Source of the DNA: Thiomonas delicata
GTDB taxonomy: Bacteria; Pseudomonadota; Gammaproteobacteria; Burkholderiales; Burkholderiaceae_C
Direction: 5' to 3'
Length of the DNA stretch: 64,000 bases
Assembly (NCBI RefSeq): GCF_900088825.1
Contig: NZ_LT592171.1
Location: forward strand, 1,600,109-1,664,108
The position numbers and the translations under genes were made by a program. The number at the start of each line of letters is the position of its first letter. Position 1 is the stretch's first letter. Below the pieces are notes generated by a model. That model was given only the letters and a program-made list of their open reading frames with translations, was not told the DNA's origin and did not search any database. Positions 18,697 to 28,500 of the stretch are shown here, in pieces.

Positions 18697-18783
18697 GAGC
18701 TCGGCTCGGATGTAGTAGTCATCCTCGGTTTCCTCAACCCGCAAGACTTTGTAGGCGGGGAGATTCAGGATGTTGGTGGGCAT
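18697..18783 (-). pseudogene. 5' scrap of a second ISL3-family transposase gene
   Basis: Encodes MPTNILNLPAYKVLRVEE and then DDYYIRAELA, the first 30 residues of the ISL3 transposase found intact at 50107-51435. It then loses similarity just before the outer-membrane protein gene. It is the third ISL3 transposase trace in the window and forms the breakpoint that cut off the HEPN gene next to it. Confidence 0.85.
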
Positions 18784-18876
18784 CAATCAGCGGTAGGTCC
18801 GTGTCGCGCAAACTGCGCCCGATGGCTTCGAGAATGTGGCCGAGATGTCCGGCAGCCGCAGATCGTCGTGTTTCAT
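18784..18876 (-). pseudogene. HEPN-type toxin, truncated and frameshifted
   Basis: The ATG at 18876 overlaps the 3' end of the MNT antitoxin gene, as in intact MNT/HEPN pairs. The product starts MKHDDLRLPD, the typical opening of this HEPN group. A one-base loss (GACATCTCGG where GACTATCTCGG is expected) then shifts the frame; the other frame carries on LGHILEAIGRSLRDTD. After about 30 codons the gene is cut by the transposase scrap at 18783. It cannot be functional. Confidence 0.72.
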
Positions 18877-19163
18877 GCGGGCCTCGCTTCCGCAATGACC
18901 GTGGCCCGGAACTTGTCCGGCAAACCATTGAGTGTCAACACATCGACCGACACGCCGAGCAGATTGCTCAGTTCGAGGCGGATCGCGCCGATGTCGACCA
19001 GCGACATTTCTGGGGTCGGGTCGATCAACAAGTCTAGGTCGCTACCCTCGGCGTCATCGCCGTACAGGACCGAACCGAACACGCGCGGATTGCGGGTGCG
19101 GTGCGCCTCGGCAATCCGGCGGATCGCCACGCGGTTGGACTCCAGGGCGGCAGGTGGTCTCAT
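18873..19163 (-). CDS. MNT-type nucleotidyltransferase antitoxin
   Basis: A minimal nucleotidyltransferase of 96 residues. The active-site motif is FGSVLYGDDAEGSDLDLLID (GS-x-x-x-G...SDxD), with the usual DVLTLNGLPD strand afterwards. Proteins of this type silence HEPN RNase toxins, in studied cases by AMPylating them. I chose the ATG at 19163 because it gives MRPPAALESNRVAIRRIA. Its HEPN partner is ruined, so this is an orphan antitoxin. It lies 113 bp inside the right inverted repeat of element 1, the same position as the intact pair in element 2. Confidence 0.85.
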   Translation of the reverse strand: MRPPAALESNRVAIRRIAEAHRTRNPRVFGSVLYGDDAEGSDLDLLIDPTPEMSLVDIGAIRLELSNLLGVSVDVLTLNGLPDKFRATVIAEARPA

Positions 19164-19275
19164 GGCTTGATCTCCACAACGCAATCCGAATTCATCATAA
19201 GATGATGCTGCGCTCACGACAAAAGATTGATCCGATCTATCGTGTTCATGACAGACGCAGACCGATCATACAAAT

Positions 19276-19297
19276 ACACACTCAAATCTGGATACCC
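19276..19297. repeat. Right terminal inverted repeat of element 1
   Basis: Ends ...CAAATCTGGATACCC on the plus strand. Its reverse complement matches the left end at 19 of 22 positions. It is followed at once by the second copy of the target duplication. Confidence 0.88.
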
Positions 19298-19305
19298 ATT
19301 TCAAT
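19298..19305. repeat. Target-site duplication, right copy (ATTTCAAT)
   Basis: Perfect repeat of 14766-14773. Joining the two flanks at one copy restores the AbiEii reading GVDFN-QVLARFALERS. Confidence 0.9.
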
Positions 19306-19648
19306 CAGGTCCTGGCGCGCTTCGCGCTGGAGCGCAGCCTCGATCGCCCGACCCGATCGCAGCACGCGGGTCGTTTTCTGCGCAAGGGCGCGCTCCTGTT
19401 TACCCTCGGTACGACATGCCGCATCGAGCGACACGCGACGCCGATCTGCTTGGCTTTGGTGCGAGCGGTCTGGCCTCGGTCGCCGAAACTTTCCGCGACG
19501 TCGCCGGCCTACCCAGATCACCGACGCATCGGCTGACGACCTCACCGTCGTCGCGACGCGTCCGATATTGCTCGACGGCGCGTCTGTCCCATGGCCGTGA
19601 TTTCGGGAGGGTCTGGCCCCGCAAAAGCGTCAAGATTCAAGACGTGTG
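19306..19648 (+). pseudogene. AbiEii-type toxin, 3' fragment with frameshifts
   Basis: Continues the toxin gene begun at 14678. The first frame gives QVLARFALERSLDR, then RSQHAGRF and LRKGALLFTL. A second frame then gives RYDMPHRATRDADLLGFG and ASGLASVAETFRDVAG, the family's conserved nucleotidyltransferase core (KGALLFTLW, then RxTxDxDLLGFG). At least two frame changes are needed and the C-terminal part is not recognisable. The gene was probably decaying both before and after the insertion. Confidence 0.75.
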
Positions 19649-19780
19649 ACTGACCGCAATCGCTACACTTGCCGCAGTTTGCCGTGGCTGTCGTCCGCGA
19701 CGCAAGCAGCAGGCATCGCCGCTTCAAGGGCATGTTGCTGACCTGGCGAGCTTTCCATCCGTTTTTTTTCATCCCATCCC

Positions 19781-20956
19781 ATGCTTCCCATGATCCGTCA
19801 GATTGGCTTCGCGCTCGCGGCCTCGACCCTCGCCATTCTGAGCGGGTGTGCCCATTTCGTTCCCTCGGCCGGGCCACGCACGGCCTCCGTCGTGGATGCC
19901 CCACAGGCAGCCTCCCTGCATGGCATCGAACTCGTCGATGTCAATTATGGGATTGCCACGGCGCTGAAGAAGCAAAGCGAGGGGCGCCGGTTTTCCAGTT
20001 TTTTCAGCCAGCCCAGGCTCACCGACTATCACGTCGGCCCGGGAGATGTCCTGCAGGTGTTCATCTGGGAAGCGCCGCCTGCCATGCTGTTCACCCCACA
20101 AGCACTCAGCGGCTCGGGCCTCAGCAGCAGTGGCACGGGTACGGTAACCCTGCCCGAACAGATCGTCGGCAACTCTGGCACGGTCGTCGTTCCGTTCGCC
20201 GGAAAAATTGGGGTGGACGGCAAGACACTCTCCGAAATCGAAGCCGACATCACCAACCGGCTGCGCGGCAAGGCGAATCATCCGCAAGTCATTGTTCGGT
20301 TGGTCCGTAACAATACCCAGAATGTCACCATCGTCGGCAATGTGCAGCACAGCATGGAAGTGCCGATGACCCCCGGCGGGGTCAAGCTTCTACGGGCGAT
20401 CGCGCTTGCGGGCGGCGTCACCAAACCGGTGGAGAAGTCGACCATTCAGATTTCACGCGACGGGCGCACCATGACGTTGCCGCTGGAAGCGATTTTGCGC
20501 AACCCCCAGGACAACATCGCCCTGCAATCGGGCGACGTCGTCACGGCCCTGTATCAGCCGTTGAGTTTCACCGCGCTGGGAGCGATCGGCCGCAACGGTG
20601 AGGTCGATTTCGAAGCCAACGGCATCAATCTGGCCCAAGCTCTGGCGCGCATCGGCGGGCTGGACGACAACCGCTCCAATCCGGCGGGCGTCTTCCTGTT
20701 CCGCATGGTGCCGCCCGATGCACTGCCGTGGCCACAAAAGCCCACGACGCTGATCGATGGCAAGGTCCCCACGATTTTTCAGTTCAATCTGCGCGATCCC
20801 GCAACGTTTTTTGTCGCACAGACATTCCCAGTGGAGAACAAGGATCTGATCTACGTGTCCGACGCCCCGGCCACGGATCTGCAAAAGGTCCTCAACGTCG
20901 TGGGCTCCATCGTCTATCCCTTCCAGACCCTTCAATCCTTTGGCGTCATACGGTAA
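19781..20956 (+). CDS. Capsule polysaccharide export outer membrane lipoprotein (OPX; CtrA/BexD/KpsD type)
   Basis: Outer-membrane polysaccharide export channel of an ABC-dependent capsule system. It has 391 residues, the length of CtrA and BexD. A signal peptide ends in the lipobox LSGC. The polysaccharide-export domain begins YHVGPGDVLQVFIWEAPP and continues through VPFAGKIGVDGKTLSEIEADI. Two SLBB-like segments follow (TIVGNVQHSMEVPMTPGGVKLLRAIALAGG and FTALGAIGRNGEVDFEANGINLAQALARIGGL). The start may be ATG 19781 or 19790. It opens the capsule locus; the 130 bp upstream hold the only room for a promoter. Confidence 0.92.
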   Translation: MLPMIRQIGFALAASTLAILSGCAHFVPSAGPRTASVVDAPQAASLHGIELVDVNYGIATALKKQSEGRRFSSFFSQPRLTDYHVGPGDVLQVFIWEAPPAMLFTPQALSGSGLSSSGTGTVTLPEQIVGNSGTVVVPFAGKIGVDGKTLSEIEADITNRLRGKANHPQVIVRLVRNNTQNVTIVGNVQHSMEVPMTPGGVKLLRAIALAGGVTKPVEKSTIQISRDGRTMTLPLEAILRNPQDNIALQSGDVVTALYQPLSFTALGAIGRNGEVDFEANGINLAQALARIGGLDDNRSNPAGVFLFRMVPPDALPWPQKPTTLIDGKVPTIFQFNLRDPATFFVAQTFPVENKDLIYVSDAPATDLQKVLNVVGSIVYPFQTLQSFGVIR

Positions 20957-21086
20957 CCGTGGGATGCGTTGATCGGGGGCAAAAGCACGGCGCGGCGTCT
21001 GGACGGGATGCCGCGCAGCCGTCCGGCATGGGTTCGGCACCACGGATGTCGGCAGACCACATCGGTCATTCCGACCGATTTTTGGG

Positions 21087-22355
21087 TCATGCCGCAGACT
21101 GCTCCAACAGACCTTCTATCGCATCGCACGCGACGCGCGCGCCATCCTCGGCGTTCAAGATGGGCGCGATGCGCGATAGGCCTTTGGCGATCCGGTCATC
21201 CCCTTCAATCGTGCGGATCGCGGCGGCAATGTTCGCCCCGGTGTAGTTCCCGATGTCCAGCACGCGCCCCAGCCCGATGCACTCGGCGCGGCGCGCGTTG
21301 TCGAACTGGTCCCATTCCGACGGGACGAGCAGGGAGGGCACGCCGAAACGCGCGGCCCAGCCCAGGGCACCGATGCCACCGGAATGCACCACCAGCGCGG
21401 CGTGACGAAACAGCCGGGCATACGGGAAATAGCCAGTGACCAGGATGTCCGCGTGCGGCGCGAATTGCCCGTGAAACTTTTTGGCGGCCACGATGATTGC
21501 GCGCCGACCACTTGATCGCGCCGCCGTCACGCTCTGCTCGAAAAACGTCCCCGGATCGCCGCGCGTGCTGCCGCCAGGGGCAAACACGATGGGCCGCGGC
21601 CCCGCTGTGGCGAAAGCGACGATGGCCTGCTCCTGATCGTCTCCACCGAGGAACGGTGGGTCAAACCAGGCAAAGCCCGTCGCCAAAGCGCCCTGCGGCC
21701 AATCCGACTGCGTCGGGGCGAGTTCGGGCGACGTCATCAAGAGATTGAGTGCCGTGGAATACATGCCCTCAAAGCGCGGATGCCCCGGCAGAGGAATGCC
21801 GAACCGGCGATACAGCCGCACCTGCGATTGCATCAACACACGTGTGGCCAGTCGAGCCAAGGGCAAGAACATCCGTTGCGACAGCCCCAGACGTGCCGCG
21901 CGTTGTTGCCAGGGATACAGATAGGGCCAGAACGGCGCGTCATGGCGGGACGGAATGACCAAGGGGGACGCTGCCGAAAATACCCAGCGCCGGCCTGCAA
22001 CCCGACAAGCCAGTGCGCCGGCATAGGCGAGCTGGTTGCCAATCACCAGGTCCGACTGTTGCACCAGCGGCAGCAAGGCATCGAGTTCCGCTTCGAACTG
22101 CCGAGGCGCCAGGGTGGATCGCAGGCGCATTCCCAGACTCTGGGAATGCGCCCTATTTTGGTGCTGCTCGATAGGCATGTGCCGAGCCTGCGGTAACGGT
22201 TCCAGACGCATGCCCATGGCTGTGCAGGCCGAACGGTGATGTTCTTCCGCTGCAATTTGGATGTCATGGCCCCGATCTTGCAGTGCTTTAGCCAGTGCAA
22301 ACAAGGGAATCATGTCGCCAAACCCGCCTTTACCAACCAAAAGAATATGGGCCAT
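21087..22355 (-). CDS. Glycosyltransferase, GT1 (UDP-glycosyltransferase/rhamnosyltransferase-like)
   Basis: A 422-residue GT-B fold enzyme. The N-terminus MAHILLVGKGGFGDMIPLFALA has the glycine loop typical of GT1/MurG-like enzymes. The C-terminal donor domain contains VVHSGGIGALGWAARFGVPSLLVP and SEWDQFDNARR, matching the HxGG...P...DQ signature of that family. It transfers a sugar to a capsule chain or lipid acceptor in the cytosol. It is the only capsule gene in the left half on the minus strand, facing away from the polyketide synthase gene across a 160-bp gap. Donor and acceptor are unknown. Confidence 0.88.
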   Translation of the reverse strand: MAHILLVGKGGFGDMIPLFALAKALQDRGHDIQIAAEEHHRSACTAMGMRLEPLPQARHMPIEQHQNRAHSQSLGMRLRSTLAPRQFEAELDALLPLVQQSDLVIGNQLAYAGALACRVAGRRWVFSAASPLVIPSRHDAPFWPYLYPWQQRAARLGLSQRMFLPLARLATRVLMQSQVRLYRRFGIPLPGHPRFEGMYSTALNLLMTSPELAPTQSDWPQGALATGFAWFDPPFLGGDDQEQAIVAFATAGPRPIVFAPGGSTRGDPGTFFEQSVTAARSSGRRAIIVAAKKFHGQFAPHADILVTGYFPYARLFRHAALVVHSGGIGALGWAARFGVPSLLVPSEWDQFDNARRAECIGLGRVLDIGNYTGANIAAAIRTIEGDDRIAKGLSRIAPILNAEDGARVACDAIEGLLEQSAA

Positions 22356-22439
22356 GAGCGAAAGTGGGGTCTGTGGAAATTTGATCGGGCCAAAACTCGG
22401 ATGCTAGCTGTCGGAGCGCGAACCGCTGTCGGCCCGACG

Positions 22440-22456
22440 TGACAAAAATGTGTCAT
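22440..22456. promoter_or_regulatory. Inverted repeat in the divergent promoter region before the polyketide synthase
   Basis: TGACAAAAATGTGTCA is an imperfect palindrome (TGACA...TGTCA) in the 160-bp space between the glycosyltransferase and polyketide synthase genes. The space is AT-rich relative to its flanks. It may be an operator for one or both genes; no regulator can be named. Confidence 0.3.
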
Positions 22457-22515
22457 CCTTTTCGGTTAGGATGTTTTTAGAACGGACATAAAAATCATTT
22501 CTTGGGCGGGGAAGA

Positions 22516-25500
22516 ATGCCTTTTTCAAATAAAAATAACGACAAATTACAAAATGTCGCAATCATCGGGATCGCGATGCGTTTGCCCGGTGATTTGGCTG
22601 ACGCCCAGTCCTTTTGGACAGCGCTGATCGAGGGCGCTGATCTCGTCACCCAAATCGACGGTTCCCGCTGGGCGGTGGACGCCCTTGAACACCCCAAGCG
22701 CGGCGAGCCGGGCCGCAGCGTGACATTCTCTGCAGGCGTCCTGTCGCGCATCGATACGTTCGACGCGGCTTTTTTCGGGATTTCCCCGCGCGAGGCTGAA
22801 TTGCTCGATCCCCAGCAGCGCCTGCTGCTGGAACTCACCTGGGAGGCGCTGGAAAACGCCCACGTCAAACCCTCCACGCTCGCCGGTCGTGATTGCGGTG
22901 TGTTCGTGGGGATTTCAGGGCTGGACTACGGGATGCGCATGCTCGACGACCTGTCCAAGATGGGTGCGCACTCCATGACGGGCAATACGTTGAGTATCGC
23001 CGCCAATCGCCTGTCGTATGCATTCGACCTTCACGGGCCGAGCATGGCCATCGATACCGCCTGCTCGTCGTCGCTGGTCGCGCTGCACCAGGCATGCACC
23101 GCCCTGGCAACGGGCCAAGCCTCGACAGCCCTGGTCGGTGGCGCCAATCTGCTGTTGCACCCCTATCCGTTTGTCGGTTTTACCAAGGCATCGATGCTCT
23201 CGGCGCAAGGCCGCTGCCGCGCCTTCGCCGAGAATGGAGACGGCTATGTCCGCGCGGAAGGCGCGGCGATGTTCCTGCTCAAGCCGCTACATCAGGCCGA
23301 GCAGGACGGAGATCGGATCTGGGGCGTGATCCGAGCCAGCGGGGTGAATGCCGACGGCGCGCGCAAAACCGGGCTGACCATTCCCAGCGCGGACGCCCAG
23401 GCCGAACTCATGCGTCAGGTGCTGCGCAGCGCCAGGCTCCTGCCCGAAGAAATCGATTACATCGAAGCCCACGGTACGGGCACCCGCATCGGCGACCCCA
23501 TCGAAGCCCGCGCCATCGGCCAGGTGTACGGCGCCGCAGCGCGGCGCGCGCAGCCGCTGCCCATCGGCTCGGTCAAGAGCAATCTCGGGCATATGGAACC
23601 CGCCTCGGGCATGGCTGGGCTGCTCAAGGCACTGCTCATCCTGCAGCACCGCACCATCCCCCCGTCGATCCATGCTCAGACGCTCAATCCCGAGATCGAT
23701 TTCGATGCGCTGCATCTGCGGGTCGCGCGGCAGGCGATGGCGCTGGAGGAGCAAGACCGTCCGCTTCGCGTCGGCATCAATTCCTTCGGCTTCGGCGGAG
23801 TCAACGCCCACGTCATTCTCGAGGAGTACCGGGCCGGTCATGGGCACACCACGCCCGCGCAATCCCCGCGACTCGTGCCCCAGCCGGTTTTGCTACCGCG
23901 CCGCGACGGCCCTCCGCTTCCCCTCTTGCTGTCGGCCAAGGACGACGCCGCCCTGCGCGAACTCGCCGCACGGTATCTACCGCTGTTGTCCGAGACCCAT
24001 GCGGCGGGCCGCATTCGCATCGCCCAGGCCGCATGGCAGGGGCGCGATTGGCTGGACATGCGCTTGGCCCTGCCCGATTTGCTCGACCCCGACGCGCTCG
24101 ACGCCCTGCGGCGTTTTGCCGAGGGTGAAAGCGTCCCCACCCTCGTGCACGAACAAGCCCTGCCAGCTCCCGCAAAGCTTGCTTTCGTCTACAACGGCAA
24201 CGGCGCGCAGTGGTCCGGCATGGGCCGCAAGCTCCTGGCGACATCGGCCGTCTTCCGTCATGCGCTGCTGCAAACCGCATCGGCCATTGCCCGACACGGC
24301 GGGCCTGACGTCTTGGAGGTTCTCGACGCGCAAGACCCCGCTGTGATGGACGACACCGCGCTGGCTCAGCCCGCGCTGTTTGCCGTGCAGGTGGCAACGA
24401 CCGAACTCCTGCGCAGCCTCGGCATCGACGCCAAGGCTGCTTGCGGGCACAGCGTGGGCGAAATCGCCGCCGCATGGGCTGTGGGCGCACTCGACCTGAA
24501 TGCCGCGGCACGCGTCATCGTCGCGCGCAGCAAGGCCCAGGCGCTCACTCGCGGCACCGGACGCATGGCCGCCGTCGGTCTTGGCGTCGAGGCCATGCGC
24601 GACACCCTTGCTCGCCTGCAACTCGACGACGCGCTGGAAATCGCGGCGGTCAACAGCCCGCGCAACGTCACCGTCAGCGGCTTCAAGACCGCGCTGGACA
24701 TTCTGCGCAACGCCTTGCGGCCCCAACCCATCTTCTATCGCGAACTCGATCTGGACTACGCCTTCCACAGCCGCTTGATGGAACCGATTCGCCAGGGGTT
24801 GCAGGCGGATCTGGCCGACCTCGCCCACGAGCGGTCGCAGACCGGACTGTTCTACTCCACGGTCAGCGCGGCGCCGCTGACATCCGAAGCGCTCGACGCT
24901 GACTACTGGTGGCGCAATGTGCGCGAACCCGTGCAATTCGGGCCGACCATCGACCACATGGCCGCGGCCGGTCATCGCGTGTTCCTCGAAATCGGACCGC
25001 ATTCGATCTTGCAGCGCTACATCGACGAAACCCTGCAGGACGGCAAGCACCCCGGCCGTGCGCTGCCCACCGTCCGCCGCGAAGCCGATGATCTTCCGGC
25101 GCTCGAACGCGCCGCCCTGCGTACCGCGCTGCTCGGCGCGCCGGTGGACGCCAACGCCTACTTCCCCGCCGACAACGACTGGAAGCGAGCGCAACTGCCC
25201 GCCTACCCCTGGCAGCGCAAGCGTTACTGGGCCGGCCACACCGCCGAGAGCTGCGCCCTGATCGAGCGCAGCCTCGTGCACCCTTTGCTGGGCTGGCGGC
25301 TGAACGACCTGCCCGCCGCCTGGGAAAACCATCTCGACCCGGTCAAGTTGCCGTGGCTGGCCGACCATCAAGTCGGGCATGCGGTCATCCTGCCCGGCGC
25401 GGCGTATCTTGAAATGGCCTTGGCTGCCGCGCGCGCCTGGCACGAGGACTCCGCACAGACCCTCGTCGATCACCTGGAAATCCTCAGCCCCGTCGTGTTC

Positions 25501-28500
25501 GATGGTGAGCACGCCCACACCCTGCGCGTCATGCTCGACCCCGCCGATGGGCGCGTGCGGATCGAAGGCCGCAGGCGCCTGAGCCATGACGCATGGGCCT
25601 TGCACGCACGCTGCCAGGTGCGCGCCGGCAGCGCCAAGCACATCCCCGCACCAGGGCAGATTCCCGCGCCTTGCGCACACGCGGCGTCCATCGACGGTGC
25701 GCGCCTCTACGCCGTCGCCAGCGCACTTGGCCTGGACTATGGCCCCGCCTTTCGCGGCCTGCACGCCTTGCAAGTGGCGCCGGACACCCTGCAGGCGCAA
25801 CTCGCCTGGGCCGAACACACCACCCCGGCGCAGGGCTATGTGCTGCACCCCGCGGTACTCGACCAGTGTTTTCAGGCCACGTTCGGCTGGTTCGAGGCCG
25901 AACTCGCCACGGCTGCGCGCCCCACGGCGTTCCTGCCCGTCGGCATGGAGCGCGTCACGGTGCGACAGGCGGACGTCGGCGCCTTGGCCACGCACCTGCG
26001 TGCGCGCCTCGTGCGTCGCAGCCCGCGCTCGCTGCTGGTGGACTTTGATCTGCTTGACGCCGACAGCCACGTTCTGGCCGAGGCGCGCGGCGTGCGTTTT
26101 CGCGCAGCCGCCCTCACCACGCAGCACACACTGCCGCAAGCCTGGGCCACGCGGGCGCAACTCACGCCCCTGCAAGGCGACCCCGTCGCCACGGCGCCGC
26201 TGCCTTCCACGCCCGACCTCGTGGAGGCCATCGAACACGGTTTCACCGCCGCCGATCTCGGCGCGTTCCGCCGCTATGCCGAAGAACTCGCGCCCTTGGT
26301 GGATGCATTGCCCGCCGCCTTTGCGCGCGACGCCCTCCTTCCCTTTGCGCAGCCCGACGGCACGCTCGACCCCGCCACCCTCACACGACTGCGCGAGAGC
26401 CATCCACTGTGGACGTGGTGTATCGGCACGCTGCAAGACGATGGCGTCCTGCGCAGGCACACCGCTGGCTGGCAGCTCCGCGCAGACGAACTGCCCCCGA
26501 CCACCGCGATCTGGCAATCGGCCCTGATCGATTGTCCGCAAGCCTGGCCCGAACTGCTCCGCATGGCGCGCGTCGCCGAAAGTCTGGCCGAACTGGCCGA
26601 GGGCCCCACCGCGCAAGCCAACGACCGCGCGGCAGAGGTCGCATCCGCTGCGTCCGATGTGCCCTGGTACGCCGCCGCGCACCAGGCCGCCCTCTACGGC
26701 ATGCGGGCGCTGGTGCAGCGCTGGCCGCGCAACCGCCGGCTGCGCGTGCTCGACGTCTGCGCCAATGAAAGCAGCCTGCTTGACGCCCTCCACGCCGAGT
26801 TGCCCCCCGATCGCAGCGATCTCGTGTACGCGAGCAGTTCGGAGACGGCTGTGGCATCCCTGCAGGCGCACATGGATGGCGCGGCGCACAGCGTCGCCAC
26901 GCACATCGATCCGGCCAGCTTCGCGGTCGATGCGGTCGATGGCTTGCCCGAACACTTCGATGTCGTGCTGCTCGACCATGTCCTGCATGCCAGCCCGACC
27001 CCGGTTGCGGCGTTGGCCGAACTCGCCAAGCGCATGGCGGCGGACGCTGTGCTGATCATCGCCGAACGCTGGCCCGACCGCGCCAGCAACCTGCTGTTTG
27101 GCGCACAGCGCAACTGGTGGCACACCGCTGGCAGCGGCGTCGTCCCCAGCCTGATGACCCCGCATGCCTGGACGCAAGCTTTGCAGGCGGCCGGCTGGCA
27201 GCACGTGCAGAGCATGACCGACCCCATCGCCGGAGCCGCAGGGCTGGGAAGTTTTGTCGTGCTGGCGCGCCCACCCACGACACAAGCCCGGAACACATTG
27301 GAAGATCGCGCGCCCAAACGCCATGCCCTGCTGGTGCAAGATCCTGCTTGGCGGCCCATGGCCGAAGCACTGGTCGCAACCTTGCTCGGCCAGGGGCAAT
27401 ACGCGCACATCGCCACGCAAGCGCCGGATGCGGCGACCTTCGCCAACTGCGACGCAGCCATTCTTTTCCCCGCCCTTTCCACGCTGCAAGCCGGTTCACA
27501 GCAGTTGGCGCGCGACCTGGACGCCGTGCGCCGCAGCCTGCTGCAAGCCGCCGCCCTGGAAAAGCCTCCGTGCGTATGGCTCGTGACCCAGGGTGGCGCG
27601 CTGGCTGAGGAGCCGCAACCAGGCAGCAACGACCCCGTGCCCTCCGCTTTGTGGGGCATGGTGCGCGTGCAGCGCAACGAAGCTCCGCATCTGCCCATGC
27701 GCCTGCTCGACGTGCCAAACCCGGCCGACCTTGCCAGTGCAGCCGCCATGGCGACACGCATCGCCCACGCCGTGCTGCATGACGACGGCGAAGACGAAAC
27801 CCTGCTCAGTGCGCAAGGCCGCTTCGCGCCACGCATCCAGGCGGTCGATCTCGGTGCACTCGCGCCAGCCTCCTCCGCGCCGCAAGCCGCCCATGACTGG
27901 CGTCTGGACTTCACCCTGCCGGGACAACTGCGCAATCTGCACTGGCAGGTGGCCTCCCGCGGCGCGCCGCAGGGCGATCAGATTGAAATCGAAGCGGTTG
28001 CCGCCGGGCTCAATTTCCGCGACCTGATGTACGCCATGGGCCTGCTGAGTGACGAGGCCTTGGAGCAGGGCTTCGCCGGCGCCGCGCTCGGCCTGGAAGT
28101 CGCGGGCCGCGTGCTGCGCTGCGGTCCCGGCGTGACCCGCTTCAAACCCGGCGACGACGTGTTGGCCTTTGCCGGATCCAGTCTTGCAAGCCACGTGTGC
28201 GTGTCCGAGCGCGCTGCGGCACTCAAGCCCCCATCCTGGAGTTTCGAGCAGGCCGCAACCGTGCCCACGGTGTTCTTCACCGTCTGGTATGCGCTGGTGC
28301 ATCTGGCCCGGTTGCAAGCCGGTGAACGCGTGCTCATCCATGCCGCAGCCGGCGGCGTCGGGCTGGCCGCCATTCAAGTGGCCAAGCTGCTCGGCGCCGA
28401 AATCTTCGCCTCAGCCGGCAACGCCGACAAACGCGCCTTCGTGCGTTTGCTGGGCGCCGACCATGTGCTCGATTCGCGCAGCCCGGACTTCGACCAAGCC

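Larger units (their letters stand above)
14774..19297. mobile_element. ISL3-type transposon with passenger genes (element 1)
   Basis: A 4524-bp unit bounded by imperfect 22-bp inverted repeats (14774-14795 and 19276-19297, 19 of 22 matching) and by the 8-bp direct repeat ATTTCAAT. Read left to right it contains a damaged ISL3 transposase gene, a secreted hydrolase, a lipoprotein, an outer-membrane barrel, a scrap of a second ISL3 transposase gene, a broken HEPN gene and an MNT antitoxin gene, all on the minus strand. It sits inside abiEii. With the transposase dead, it can move only if an intact transposase such as the one at 50107-51435 acts in trans. Confidence 0.88.

Noticed and set aside
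18697-18783. Antisense reading VVILGFLNPQDFVGGEIQD of the ISL3 5' end resembles VILGYLNPDNFLGGAIKL in the acetone-carboxylase-like fragment at 63,300
   Set aside because: The resemblance is striking, but the ISL3 side is in the antisense frame of a clear transposase start that occurs three times. I treat it as chance unless an alignment shows common descent.
23977-27489. A 1170-codon minus-strand frame within the polyketide synthase gene
   Set aside because: Same shadow effect. The plus strand has ordered catalytic domains; the minus reading has no recognisable domain.
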